A stretch of 64,000 nt of DNA from an uncultured Rhodopila sp. (GCA_903932145.1 CAIZFE010000098.1:218449-282448); one strand, 5' to 3'. Counted from the first letter of the stretch, positions 1 through 8,260 are shown. The notes: a model not told the origin generated them from the letters alone. Numbers and translations are program-made.

Positions 1-51
1 CTGATCCTGGCGTTCGACTATGTGCTGACGGAGATGTTTTTCGCGCGGTAG
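1..51 (+). CDS. C-terminal end of a membrane protein, possibly an MlaE-type permease
   Basis: The window opens inside an open frame whose last 16 residues are LILAFDYVLTEMFFAR followed by TAG. A hydrophobic tail with a FDY-LT pattern resembles the last helix of MlaE-family ABC permeases, which move phospholipids across the inner membrane. With so few residues the family call is a guess; only the reading frame and stop are seen directly. Confidence 0.3.
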   Translation: MILAFDYVLTEMFFAR

Positions 52-65
52 CGGGGCGCGCGGTT

Positions 66-391
66 TCAGCGCCTGCCCGACAGCAGCTTATCGTTGATGT
101 CGCGGCGTCCATCGACGATCCGAAGGATGGTGACGAGGCCTTCGTTTGGAACATACCGGTGGATTACGATGTATGGCGGGATGATCCCGATCCGGATGTC
201 GGCGCCCAGCGCCGGCCGCCGAGCGCCGGCCGCCGAGGGCCGCTGGCGGGATGGGCCTCCAGCCTGTCATATAGCCTGGAAAAGGATCCCCGGTATTTGA
301 GTGCGGTGCGTCTGCCGGCTTTGAAATGCAGGTCTTCGAGGATGTCCGCCTGATCGGCCGCTGCCGATTCCGTGACGACGACAAGCGCCAT
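66..391 (-). pseudogene. ParE/RelE-type toxin broken by a 14-bp tandem duplication
   Basis: The frame starts at an ATG that shares one base with the antitoxin stop (TAATG). The first part reads MALVVVTESAAADQ and continues in the usual ParE style (ALKYRGSF, RLEAHPASG). It then runs into two copies of a 14-bp unit at 208-235. Removing one copy restores a frame reading LGADIRIGIIPPYIVIHRYV and on to VTILRIVDGRRDI, with a stop at 66-68. That gives about 103 residues, normal for ParE, a ribosome-independent gyrase-poisoning toxin family. As it stands the toxin is frameshifted in its core, so it is most likely dead, while the antitoxin upstream is intact. Confidence 0.75.
208..235. repeat. 14-bp tandem duplication inside the ParE toxin gene
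   Basis: Two adjacent perfect copies of agcgccggccgccg occupy 208-221 and 222-235. The added 14 bases shift the toxin frame; with one copy the ParE frame is continuous. This looks like a slippage duplication in a GC-rich stretch. Confidence 0.9.
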
Positions 392-645
392 TAAGTCTTC
401 ATTGATGCCAACAGGGCGTCCATCCGTGCTTCGTGAGCCTCGCGCGTCAGAACCCGGCCTTTCGCAATGTCCTCATCAGCTCGGTCTACCAGCGGCCTTG
501 CCCGGGCGAGATCGCCGATATCGGCTTCCTCGGCGATACGGTCATCGATGAACTGGCGCACAGCATCCTCCACCGACAGAAACTCGCCGCGCGCAATCCG
601 GGCTTCAATCCAGGCATACTGCTCGGGGGTGAGCGTGATGGTCAT
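391..645 (-). CDS. ParD-like (CopG/RHH) antitoxin
   Basis: The 84-residue product begins MTITLTPEQYAWIEARIARG and continues FLSVEDAVRQFIDDRIAEE. This is the N-terminal ribbon-helix-helix domain of ParD antitoxins followed by an acidic toxin-binding tail. Antitoxins of this class bind DNA as dimers, repress their own operon and neutralise ParE. I chose the internal ATG at 645 because the family begins at this beta strand; the open frame upstream has no family resemblance. The gene overlaps the toxin start by one base, so the two form an operon, but the toxin is frameshifted and the antitoxin is probably an orphan. Confidence 0.75.
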   Translation of the reverse strand: MTITLTPEQYAWIEARIARGEFLSVEDAVRQFIDDRIAEEADIGDLARARPLVDRADEDIAKGRVLTREAHEARMDALLASMKT

Positions 646-791
646 GGAGAGAAGCTTATCATCGACGCCGCTACGTTGAGAAACACAATGTGTCGCTGCC
701 ATGGGAGTCGCTGCGTTGCCGGACCCTGGTCGATGGCGCGAACCGGGCAGGCGTTTGTAAGGACCGCCCGGATTATCCCTCCGCCATGATC

Positions 792-1176
792 TTATCGCGC
801 GGCGGACGCGATAAACCCGGATCGCGTCAAACCGCGTGACCGGGCTGCCGCATCGATGGCCTTTAGCAACGCGGCATGCAATGACAGATTGGCGCGCACC
901 GGCCGCCCGCTGTCGAGCAGCAACGGAATCATCACCGCGACCTCGCCCGCTCCCGGATCCAGTTCGCCATTCCGAATGATCTCCGCCAGAGGACGCTGCA
1001 GCGGCAACACGGCCCCGTTCGCGTTGCTATGCTCTGCCCATGCGCGAGCCGCCGAGGCGGCGTCGAGCGATCGCGGCCTCCGGCGTTTCGCCGCCACCGT
1101 GACAGCCGGGCAGGTCGGGGACGCGGACGCCCCAGACGGTGCCGGAACCGTCGAGAATGCCAACGTAATGGGTCAC
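792..1176 (-). pseudogene. HicB-like antitoxin with a one-base frameshift
   Basis: A GTG start at 1176 follows a good GGAG site and gives VTHYVGILDGSGTVWGVRVP and then DLPGCHGGGETPEAAIA, the typical N-terminal domain of HicB antitoxins. Near 1064-1066 the frame changes by one base: the continuation DAASAARAWAEHSNANG lies in the next frame and runs through PAGEVAVMIPLL-like beta strands to a ribbon-helix-helix end (LHAALLKAIDAAARSRGLTR). Dropping one base joins both halves perfectly. No hicA toxin gene lies next to it. It is either a decayed orphan antitoxin or the site of a single-base sequencing error. Confidence 0.7.
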
Positions 1177-1219
1177 GGTTATCTCCGAGATCGTTGGCAT
1201 GAAGAAGATAATTGAAGTT

Positions 1220-1235
1220 ATAGCATGCGTGCTAT
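1220..1235. promoter_or_regulatory. Inverted repeat between hicB remnant and XRE gene, possible operator
   Basis: The sequence atagcatgcgtgctat contains ATAGCA and TGCTAT arms around four bases. It lies in the divergent region between the hicB remnant and the small XRE frame, where an autoregulatory operator of a toxin-antitoxin locus would be expected. The role is inferred from position only. Confidence 0.35.
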
Positions 1236-1470
1236 TCTGTCCGAACATGAACGCTGCTCAAGCAACCCTTTTGATCCTCGCGGTACGGTCTGGACCGTTG
1301 AGACCCGGGGGCCAATCGTCGATGCCGAAATCGCCAAACGGATGGGCACCTCGCAATCGGTCATCGTCCGGTTGGAGAATGCCCGCCACATGCTGACCTT
1401 CGACATGGTTTCACGCTACTCGGCTGCGATCGGACAGAAGATCGATATCCATCTGGTGCCGAACGGCTGA
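1225..1470 (+). CDS. Short XRE-type helix-turn-helix protein, probably truncated antitoxin
   Basis: The 81-residue frame has a clear XRE helix-turn-helix in its second half: DAEIAKRMGTSQSVIVRLEN, followed by LTFDMVSRYSAAIGQKIDI. This matches the C-terminal HTH of HigA-like antitoxins, which bind operator DNA. The first 30 residues have no resemblance to the family and no convincing ribosome site precedes the start, so the N-terminal half may be lost or rewritten. No toxin gene is adjacent. With the broken parE and hicB next to it, this looks like part of a decayed toxin-antitoxin cluster. Confidence 0.45.
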   Translation: MRAILSEHERCSSNPFDPRGTVWTVETRGPIVDAEIAKRMGTSQSVIVRLENARHMLTFDMVSRYSAAIGQKIDIHLVPNG

Positions 1471-1609
1471 ACAATACACACTCAAGCCACGACTCTTTAC
1501 GACGGGTTCGCCAAGGGGGATGCTGCCAGAAGCGGGGTGGGGGACCCATCCCGAATTGCAACAAAAACCGCTGGCAGAGCCGCACGAGCGGACCATTGGG
1601 GATAAAGCC

Positions 1610-3226
1610 ATGCCACGTATGACCGGCGGCGAAGCGATCGTGGACGCGCTGCTACGACACGGGATCGACACCGTGTTCGGGCTGCCGGGCGTGCAGACCT
1701 ACGGCCTGTTCGACGCCTTCGCCCGCGCCTCCAACAGCCTGCGCCTCATCAACGCGCGGCACGAGCAAGGCACCGCCTACATGGCGCTCGGCTATGCCTG
1801 CGCCACCGGCCGCCCGGCGGTGTTCGCCGTCGTGCCTGGACCCGGCGTGCTCAACACCATGGCCGCCCTCGCCACCGCCTGGGGCGTCAATGCGCCCGTT
1901 CTGTGCCTGACCGGACAGGTGCCCGGCCCGATGATCGGCCGCGGCCGCGGCCAATTGCATGAGCTGCCCGACCAGCTCGCCACCCTGCGCAGCGTGCTGA
2001 AATGGGCCGACCGGATCGAGCACCCGAACCAGGCGCCCCTGCTGGTCGCGCGGGCATTCCAGGAGATGCAGTCCGGCCGCCCCGGCCCGGTGTCGCTGGA
2101 AATGCCGCTGGACCAGTTCACCGCCGTCGCCGAGGTCACCCCCCAGGACCCGCTGAAGCTGTTCCCCGCGCCGCCGGTCGACGGCGAAAAAATCGCCGCA
2201 CTGGCGAAACTGCTGGATCAGGCGAAGGCGCCGATGATCTGGGTCGGCGGCGGCGCGCAACACGCGTCCGCCGAGATCCTCGCACTGGCCGAACGTATCG
2301 GCGCGCCCGTGGTCTCCTTCCGTGGCGGCCGCGGCATCGTCGATGACCGCCATCCACTGGGTTTGACCGTCGCCTCCGGCTATCGGCTCTGGCCGGAAAC
2401 CGACCTGCTGATCGGCTTCGGCACCCGCCTGGACGTGCCGCTCGGCCGCTGGGGCGCGCCGCCGCCCGGCCTGAAAATCGCCCGCATCGACATCGACCCG
2501 GCCGAGATGCGCCGTCTGCACGTCGACCCGGGCATCGTTGCGGATGCCGCCGACGCCGCGCGGGCGCTGACCGCACTGGTCGCCCCGAACGGATCAACCC
2601 GCACCGCAAGCATCGCCAACGCCAAGGCCGGCGCCGCGGTGGCGATAAGCAAAGTGCAGCCGCAAATGTCGTTTCTTGCGGCGATCCGCGAGGCGATGCC
2701 GGAGGACGGTATTTTCTGCGACGAAATGACCCAGGTCGGCTACGCGTCCTGGTTCGGCTTCCCGTTCCACCAGCCGCGCACCCTGGTCACATCCGGCTTC
2801 TCCGGCACCCTCGGCGCCGGCTTCCCCACCGCGCTCGGCGTCAAGGTTGCGCACCCGGATCGGGCGGTCGTCGCGGTCACCGGCGACGGAGGCTTTCTGT
2901 TCGGCGGCGCCGAACTGGCGACCGCCGTGCAGCACGGGATCAATCTGGTCACCGTGCTGTTCAACAACTCGGCCTACGGCAACGTTATGCGTGATCAAAA
3001 ACGCATGTTCGACGGACGCGATTCCGGCTCCAAACTGCATAACCCCGATTTTTCGATCTACGCAAAAAGCTTCGGCGTCGCCTTCTGGCGCGCCACCGAC
3101 GCCGACGGCCTGCGCAAGGCGGTGACCGAGGCGCTGGCCGCCCGCGCCCCCGCGCTGATCGAAGTCATCACCGATATCGGCGAGGAATATCCGCCCTGGG
3201 AGTTCATTGCCCCCGGCCGGGGCTGA
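1610..3226 (+). CDS. ThDP-dependent enzyme, acetolactate synthase large-subunit-like
   Basis: The 538-residue protein has the three-domain plan of the ThDP decarboxylase/synthase superfamily. An N-terminal PYR domain carries the cofactor-activating glutamate in INARHEQGTAYMALGYA. A central DHS-like domain covers roughly residues 190-320. A C-terminal PP domain carries the ThDP/Mg motif GDGGFLFGGAELAT and then VLFNNSAYGN. Start at 1610 is chosen because GGGGAT lies about seven bases before it; MTGGEAIVDALL right after is the usual beginning. There is no small regulatory subunit beside it, so it is probably a catabolic or specialised acetolactate synthase-like enzyme and not the biosynthetic IlvB. 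It is followed closely by an enoyl-CoA hydratase gene in the same direction. The substrate is not certain. Confidence 0.8.
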   Translation: MPRMTGGEAIVDALLRHGIDTVFGLPGVQTYGLFDAFARASNSLRLINARHEQGTAYMALGYACATGRPAVFAVVPGPGVLNTMAALATAWGVNAPVLCLTGQVPGPMIGRGRGQLHELPDQLATLRSVLKWADRIEHPNQAPLLVARAFQEMQSGRPGPVSLEMPLDQFTAVAEVTPQDPLKLFPAPPVDGEKIAALAKLLDQAKAPMIWVGGGAQHASAEILALAERIGAPVVSFRGGRGIVDDRHPLGLTVASGYRLWPETDLLIGFGTRLDVPLGRWGAPPPGLKIARIDIDPAEMRRLHVDPGIVADAADAARALTALVAPNGSTRTASIANAKAGAAVAISKVQPQMSFLAAIREAMPEDGIFCDEMTQVGYASWFGFPFHQPRTLVTSGFSGTLGAGFPTALGVKVAHPDRAVVAVTGDGGFLFGGAELATAVQHGINLVTVLFNNSAYGNVMRDQKRMFDGRDSGSKLHNPDFSIYAKSFGVAFWRATDADGLRKAVTEALAARAPALIEVITDIGEEYPPWEFIAPGRG

Positions 3227-3269
3227 CCGGCCTCTTGCCATGCGCGGGCACACCGGCAATCGTCCGCGC

Positions 3270-4076
3270 ATGACCCAATCCCCCGTTCTGCTCTCCATCG
3301 ACCCGCGCGGCGTCGCCACCGTCACCCTCAATCGCCCGGAGGTCGGCAACGCCTATAATGCGGCCCTGCTGGACGCCCTGATCCAGGGCCTGACAGACCT
3401 CGCGAAGGACCCTTCCGTCCGCTGCCTGGTGATCCGCGGCGCCGGCAAGCACTTCCAGGCCGGCGCCGACATCCGTTGGCTCGGAGAGGTCGCGCATTAC
3501 CCACCGGCCGAGAATTACGCGGCCTCCATTGCGACCACCCGAGCGATGCAGTTGTTAAATGAATTTCCGAAGCCGACGATCGCGCTGGTGCACGGGGCCT
3601 GCTTCGGCGGCGGCGTTGGCATCGTCTGCTGCGTCGACGTCGCGTTCGCCACGCCGGACTCGCTGTTCGGCATTACCGAAATCCGCGTCGGCGTGGCCCC
3701 GACGCCGATTTCCACCCACATGGTCAACGCCATCGGCCTGCGCCACACGCGGCGTTACGCTTTGACCGGAGAACGGTTCGACGCGCATGAGGCCGAACGG
3801 ATCGGCCTGATCCATGAAGTCGTCCCGGAAGATGCGGTCGAAACGAAACTGGCTGCGGTGTTGGACGCGATCTTTCTCGGCAGCCCGACGGCGATTGCCA
3901 TGACCAAGAGCAGCTTCCTGGGTGCCAACAACCTGCTGCTGGACGAGCGTCAGGTGTCGATGTTGGCGCATGAGGGATGGACGCAGCGGCACTCGCCCGA
4001 GGGCCAGGAGGGCACGACCGCCTTCCGCGAAAAGCGGACGCCGTCTTGGTTTAAGCCGGCTCACCGCAACGTGTAG
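3270..4076 (+). CDS. Enoyl-CoA hydratase/isomerase family protein
   Basis: The 268-residue product has the crotonase fold signature: TVTLNRPEVGNAYNAALLDA near the N terminus, then HFQAGADIRWL, which forms the first oxyanion-hole strand, and HGACFGGGVGIVC with the second. ITEIRVGVAP supplies the glutamate at the position of a catalytic acid in hydratases. It acts on an acyl-CoA, adding water to or isomerising a double bond; the exact substrate cannot be read off. It lies 43 bases after the ThDP enzyme, so the two are probably cotranscribed. The start at 3270 gives the family N terminus; an in-frame ATG at 3240 would add ten unconserved residues. Confidence 0.85.
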   Translation: MTQSPVLLSIDPRGVATVTLNRPEVGNAYNAALLDALIQGLTDLAKDPSVRCLVIRGAGKHFQAGADIRWLGEVAHYPPAENYAASIATTRAMQLLNEFPKPTIALVHGACFGGGVGIVCCVDVAFATPDSLFGITEIRVGVAPTPISTHMVNAIGLRHTRRYALTGERFDAHEAERIGLIHEVVPEDAVETKLAAVLDAIFLGSPTAIAMTKSSFLGANNLLLDERQVSMLAHEGWTQRHSPEGQEGTTAFREKRTPSWFKPAHRNV

Positions 4077-4111
4077 TCAACCAGGATCGGGCGACCCTCA
4101 TCTTGCCAGAC

Positions 4112-5710
4112 ATGACACATGATCAGCCCGCCACCGCCCGCGTCCTGAACGCCCCGCCACGCAAAGCGGCCAAGCCACCCGGTCCGTGCGCGATGGTGAT
4201 TTTCGGGGCAGGGGGCGATCTGACGAAGCGCCTGCTGGTGCCGGCGCTGTACAATCTGGCGACAACGGGCTTGTTGCCGGAAACATTTGAACTGATCGGG
4301 GTCGATCTGGCCGACCTCGATGCGGATAAGTGGCGCGACAGCCTGCACGAGATGATGCAGAGTTTCGTCGGCAAAGCCGCCAGTGAAAGCCGGATCGACA
4401 AAGTCGATGAAGACACCTGGAAGCGGCTGACAGGCCGGATGTCCTACATCAAAGGCGACTTCGACGACGCCGGGCTGTACGAAAAATTGAAACAGCACTT
4501 GGACGAAAAATCCGATACCGGCGGCAACTGCTTGTTCTACCTTGCCATCGCCGACCGTTTCTTCGGGCCGGTGGTCACGCAACTCGGGAAAGCCGGTTTG
4601 TTCGAGGAACACTGGGACGAGGACGGGCAGAAACCGGAGCGCTGGCGTCATGTGGTGATCGAAAAACCGTTCGGCCATGACGAGGCCTCCGCCAAGTCCT
4701 TGAACGCCGCCATCCTGCGCAATGCGCAAGAGCATCAAATCTATCGGATCGACCATTTCCTGGGCAAGGAGACTGTCCAGAACATTATGGCGTTGCGGTT
4801 CGCCAACGGTATGTTCGAACCGCTGTGGAACCGCGACCGCATCGATCACGTCCAGATCACCGTCGCCGAAACGGTTGGCGTGGAAGCCCGCGGCCGCTTC
4901 TACGAAAAAACCGGCGCCCTGCGCGACATGGTGCCGAACCACGTGTTCCAGTTGCTGGCGATGGTGGCGATGGAACCGCCCGCCGGCTTCGATGCCAAAG
5001 CAGTGCGCAATCGTAAGACTGACGTGTTTGCGGCGATGCGCACGGTTGCGCCGGAAGACGCCGTGCGCGGCCAGTATGGACCGGGTCCCAACGGGATCGC
5101 CGGCTATCGGCAGGAAAAGGACGTCGCCCCGGACTCCGGGGTCGAAACGTACGTGGCGATGCGGCTGGCGATCGACAATTGGCGCTGGGCCGGGGTGCCA
5201 TTTTACTTGCGCACCGGCAAGCATATGTCCCGGCGGGTCAGTGAAATCGCGATCCGCTTTAAACCCGCGCCGTATGCTCCGTTCGAGGAAACCGCCGTCG
5301 CCGCGCTGGCTCCGAACTGGCTGCTGCTGCAAATCCAGCCGGACGAGGGCATCGCGTTGCAGTTCGAAGTCAAGCGACCGGGTCCGGTTGTCGATCTGGC
5401 GGCGGTGCGGATGGCGTTCAAATATGACGACTGGTTCCCGAGGGAGCCGAACATCGGCTACGAGACGCTGATCTACGATGTCATGACAGGTGACCAGACA
5501 TTGTTCAACCGAGCCGACATGGTCGAGGAAACCTGGCGCGTGGTGGGAAAGGTCCTCGAGACATGGTCGCAGGACAAGCCGCCGGATTTCCCGAACTATG
5601 TGTCGGGCAGCGACGGGCCAGCGGCGGCGGACGATCTTCTGGCTCGCGAGGGACGGAGCTGGCGGCCTGTTGTCGATGACGGGAACGGGCATCAGACTAC
5701 GGCGGCGTGA
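4112..5710 (+). CDS. zwf: Glucose-6-phosphate 1-dehydrogenase
   Basis: The 532-residue protein matches Zwf in length and motifs. The Rossmann start is MVIFGAGGDLTKRLLVPAL (NADP binding), and the active-site motif is RIDHFLGKE, where the His acts with a Lys on glucose-6-phosphate. It makes 6-phosphogluconolactone and NADPH, feeding the oxidative pentose phosphate or Entner-Doudoroff route. No pgl, edd or gnd lies next to it, but a transketolase gene is in the same window. The start is uncertain: a TTG three codons earlier (4103) is possible, and neither start has a strong ribosome site. The first 30 residues before the Rossmann strand are rich in Pro, Ala and Lys and look disordered. Confidence 0.93.
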   Translation: MTHDQPATARVLNAPPRKAAKPPGPCAMVIFGAGGDLTKRLLVPALYNLATTGLLPETFELIGVDLADLDADKWRDSLHEMMQSFVGKAASESRIDKVDEDTWKRLTGRMSYIKGDFDDAGLYEKLKQHLDEKSDTGGNCLFYLAIADRFFGPVVTQLGKAGLFEEHWDEDGQKPERWRHVVIEKPFGHDEASAKSLNAAILRNAQEHQIYRIDHFLGKETVQNIMALRFANGMFEPLWNRDRIDHVQITVAETVGVEARGRFYEKTGALRDMVPNHVFQLLAMVAMEPPAGFDAKAVRNRKTDVFAAMRTVAPEDAVRGQYGPGPNGIAGYRQEKDVAPDSGVETYVAMRLAIDNWRWAGVPFYLRTGKHMSRRVSEIAIRFKPAPYAPFEETAVAALAPNWLLLQIQPDEGIALQFEVKRPGPVVDLAAVRMAFKYDDWFPREPNIGYETLIYDVMTGDQTLFNRADMVEETWRVVGKVLETWSQDKPPDFPNYVSGSDGPAAADDLLAREGRSWRPVVDDGNGHQTTAA

Positions 5711-5747
5711 TGGGTAGATAGTGAAATAGATACTATATCGTTGTATG

Positions 5748-5832
5748 CTGAGGCGATTCCATTGACCGATCGGGATGAGAAGCAAGGATGTCATGGCGCG
5801 GACGGGGCTTTCCACCCTCCGTCATGGCCGGG
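5748..5832 (+). repeat. 85-bp dispersed repeat, family 1, copy 1
   Basis: This intergenic stretch is repeated in inverse orientation at 58496-58580. Both are exactly 85 bp, begin CTGAGGCGATTC, share GAGAAGCAAGGATGTC in the middle and end CTCCGTCATGGCCGGG; I count roughly fifteen differences. It sits between zwf and the convergent PhaC-like gene. It could be a REP-type or MITE-like element; no ORF is involved. Confidence 0.85.
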
Positions 5833-5870
5833 ACAAGCCGGCCCCTATCGATGACCGGCGACGTCCCGGG

Positions 5871-7094
5871 TCAAGCGGCGTTGGGTCGCTGCGGCAAAGT
5901 GCGCAGCCAGTCCAGCAACGGCCGCCACAACGATGTCTCGGCCCGCGTGCCGGCCGCCATGCCAATGTGACCCGCCGCCGGCTGATGCAGGACGGCACCG
6001 TGGATGAGCCGCGCCAGAGGCAGGGCGGATTCCTTTGGCACGATCCGGTCGCGTTCGGGCACGGCGACGAAGGCCGGTTTGACGATCGTCGCCGGATCGA
6101 CCGGCAGTCCGGCGATTCGCCAATTGCCCAGGGCCGGGGCGTTTGCCCCATACCACTCACTCAAACAGGTGCGGGCCACGTCGGCCGCCAGCGGAACACC
6201 GTCGTTCAGCCAATCCTCGAGCGCGACGAACAACCTGGCGCGATCACTGTCCTGTGGCTGCGCGGCGAAGGTGCGGTACTTGTCCGCCACGCTCCATGGA
6301 TCGAGCATCGCGAACAACGATTGGAGCAAATCGACGGGCAGGGCTTGGTTCAGCGCCAGCGCGGGTTCCAGCAGCGGCAATGTTTGCGCCAATTGGATCG
6401 CCCGTTCGGGATCGGGCGCATGGAAATCCCACGGTGCCGCCAGCAGCGCCAGGCCGCTGATCAGGTCGGGCCGGCGCTGCGCCGCCGCGACGGCCAGCGT
6501 GCCCCCCATGCAGTAACCAGCCAGCACCGGTGGAGACCCTGCCGCCTCGGCGGCGGCGATCATCGCGCGTTCCATCCGGCCCGCGACGTAATCGGTCAAG
6601 GTGAACCTGCGTTCGGTCTCCCCCGGCCATCCCCAATCCAGCAGCAACGGACGCACATCGCGATCCGCGAGCCAACGCAGCATCGACGATCCCTCGGCCA
6701 AATCGAGCACATAGGCGCGATTGATCAGACTGGGGACGAACAGAACAGGCCGTCCGCCAGAGGCGGTGCCGTAATCAAGCAGCCGCGACCCACCCTCCGA
6801 CCAGATGACCGCCGGGTCCGTCAGGGTGCGCTGCGACGGATGCCGGCGATAGGCGGCAATCCCCTCGATCAGGGCAGCGTCCTGGCGCAGCGTCTCGGCG
6901 ACGACGGCGTCGGGAAAGCCGTTATGTTCGCTTGAAGGGCCGTTTTGGACGGCGTCTTGCAACGATCGGAGTATGGCCCCCACGCTCAAGCTCTGCCAGT
7001 CGGCGCTCCAGAATGGCGACATGGCGCGCGAGACGTTCGACCTCAGCATCGCGAGGGTCAGGTGCAGCAGCAACGGGCGCGGGCCGCGCCGCAT
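5871..7094 (-). CDS. PhaC-like alpha/beta hydrolase (class III PHA synthase-type)
   Basis: The product (about 407 residues) is an alpha/beta hydrolase of the PHA synthase superfamily. The nucleophile motif is GYCMGG, with Cys in place of Ser as in true PHA synthases. A later Asp (VPERDRIVP) and His (AAGHIGMAAG) complete the triad. These enzymes polymerise hydroxyacyl-CoA into polyhydroxyalkanoate at the granule surface. I chose the start at 7094 because the N-terminal GPRPLLLHL pattern resembles PhaC-like proteins of related bacteria as I recall them. This start lies inside the PhaE-like gene, giving a same-strand, out-of-frame overlap of 173 bases. Starts at 7127 or a GTG at 6983 are possible. 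The gene neighbours phaR, which fits PHA metabolism. At about 400 residues it is the size of class III PhaC, and a PhaE-like partner is next door. Confidence 0.75.
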   Translation of the reverse strand: MRRGPRPLLLHLTLAMLRSNVSRAMSPFWSADWQSLSVGAILRSLQDAVQNGPSSEHNGFPDAVVAETLRQDAALIEGIAAYRRHPSQRTLTDPAVIWSEGGSRLLDYGTASGGRPVLFVPSLINRAYVLDLAEGSSMLRWLADRDVRPLLLDWGWPGETERRFTLTDYVAGRMERAMIAAAEAAGSPPVLAGYCMGGTLAVAAAQRRPDLISGLALLAAPWDFHAPDPERAIQLAQTLPLLEPALALNQALPVDLLQSLFAMLDPWSVADKYRTFAAQPQDSDRARLFVALEDWLNDGVPLAADVARTCLSEWYGANAPALGNWRIAGLPVDPATIVKPAFVAVPERDRIVPKESALPLARLIHGAVLHQPAAGHIGMAAGTRAETSLWRPLLDWLRTLPQRPNAA

Positions 7095-7455
7095 CAGCGG
7101 TCCCGGTCTGTCCGGTCTGCCGGTCATTGCCGGCGAAACCCGGCGGCGCCCCGCGCGGCAGCCCGCGCAGCATGGCGGACATGGTGCCCGCCCAAAGGTT
7201 GGTCAGCGCCTGCCAGGACTCGCGGATTTCCGGGTCGGCGGCCATGGCGGACAACTCGCTTTGCCACAGCGTCACCCAGTCCTGCGCCAGTTTGTTCGGG
7301 TCGGGCGGCGCCGAACCCCGGGCATGCGAATTGGCCGCGCCGCCCTGACCACCGAAGTCCGAACGTACTTGATCGGAGGCGGCCCGATCCTGGCCGGGCG
7401 CATTCCAATCGTCCGAACGGTGTCCGGCGTTGTCCGACCCGGCGTCCGCCACCAT
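6922..7455 (-). CDS. PhaE-like / PHA synthase-associated protein
   Basis: This 177-residue protein has an acidic, low-complexity N-terminal region, a helical middle (NKLAQDWVTLWQSELSAMAA and WQALTNLWAGTMSAML), an Ala/Pro linker and a C-terminal coiled coil (VERLARHVAILERRLAELE). That order resembles PhaE and phasin-like partners of class III PHA synthases. It starts about 12 bases after AGGAG; a TTG at 7482 would add nine residues. Its C-terminal 57 codons overlap the N terminus of the PhaC-like gene in a different frame. The family call rests on architecture and context, not on a recognised catalytic motif. Confidence 0.55.
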   Translation of the reverse strand: MVADAGSDNAGHRSDDWNAPGQDRAASDQVRSDFGGQGGAANSHARGSAPPDPNKLAQDWVTLWQSELSAMAADPEIRESWQALTNLWAGTMSAMLRGLPRGAPPGFAGNDRQTGQTGTADAARPAPVAAAPDPRDAEVERLARHVAILERRLAELERGGHTPIVARRRPKRPFKRT

Positions 7456-7606
7456 GCCGCATTCAGTCTCCTCGTTGGCCAAACCAAAGGGGTCGGCGGG
7501 TCGTGCGTAACAGATGAATCCAACGCAACGACCGGTGTGGGGTTCGGAATCACTCTATCGCAAGTGCGAGATACACGGTAGGTAGGGGTAAAGATACGAG
7601 GTATGT

Positions 7607-8200
7607 ATGGCCGCGCCCACCGAGACCCTGGCAGAAACCAAAACGAACGAAAAGCCTCCGGTCGTGGTCAAAAAATATGCCAACCGGCGGCTGTATAATA
7701 CCGAGAGTTCCAGCTACATCACCCTCGACAACCTGGCCGAAATGGTGCGGCTCGGGCGTGATTTCGTTGTGTATGACGCGAAAAGCGGCGACGACATCAC
7801 CCGTGGCGTGCTGACCCAGATCATCGTGGAAGAGGAAGGCAAAGGCCAGAATCTGCTCCCCACCGCCTTTCTGCGTCAGTTGATCGGCATGTATGGCGGG
7901 TCGATGCAGGGGCTGGTGCCTAAATATCTCGAACATGCCATGACGTCGTTCGCGCAGCAGCAGGAGCAGTTGCGTACGGCGGTGACGAAAAGCATGGGTG
8001 GGATGTTTCCGTTCGGCAATATCGAGGAAGTCGGCCGGCAGAACATGCAAATGATGGAACGTGCGTTCAGCATGTTCACGCCGTTCTACCGTGGCACCGA
8101 ACCGACTAATCCATCCAATGCTCACGCCAGTGAAATTGAAGCGCTGCGTTCCGAGATCGACCGCCTAAGGCAGGAATTGGCCGCCGCCAAGAGAAAATAA
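7607..8200 (+). CDS. phaR: Polyhydroxyalkanoate synthesis repressor PhaR
   Basis: The 197-residue protein has the PhaR DNA-binding N terminus VVVKKYANRRLYNTESSSYI, then the accumulation-associated domains (ITRGVLTQIIVEEE, LIGMYGGSMQGLVPKYLEHA) and a C-terminal coiled coil (EIEALRSEIDRLRQELAAAK). PhaR binds PHA granules and represses phasin and PHA genes until polymer forms. It is transcribed divergently from the PhaE-like and PhaC-like genes, so the 150-base gap at 7456-7606 should hold a shared control region. A GAGG site lies a few bases before the ATG. Confidence 0.95.
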   Translation: MAAPTETLAETKTNEKPPVVVKKYANRRLYNTESSSYITLDNLAEMVRLGRDFVVYDAKSGDDITRGVLTQIIVEEEGKGQNLLPTAFLRQLIGMYGGSMQGLVPKYLEHAMTSFAQQQEQLRTAVTKSMGGMFPFGNIEEVGRQNMQMMERAFSMFTPFYRGTEPTNPSNAHASEIEALRSEIDRLRQELAAAKRK

Positions 8201-8260
8201 GTACGTCGGTTCGGCGGGGCATTATACCAATCGCCATTGATGCCGACTGTCGCCCATAAT

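Noticed and set aside
4061..5815. Long minus-strand frame opposite zwf
   Set aside because: Composition rich in His, Arg and Gln is typical of antisense shadows; zwf on the other strand is certain.
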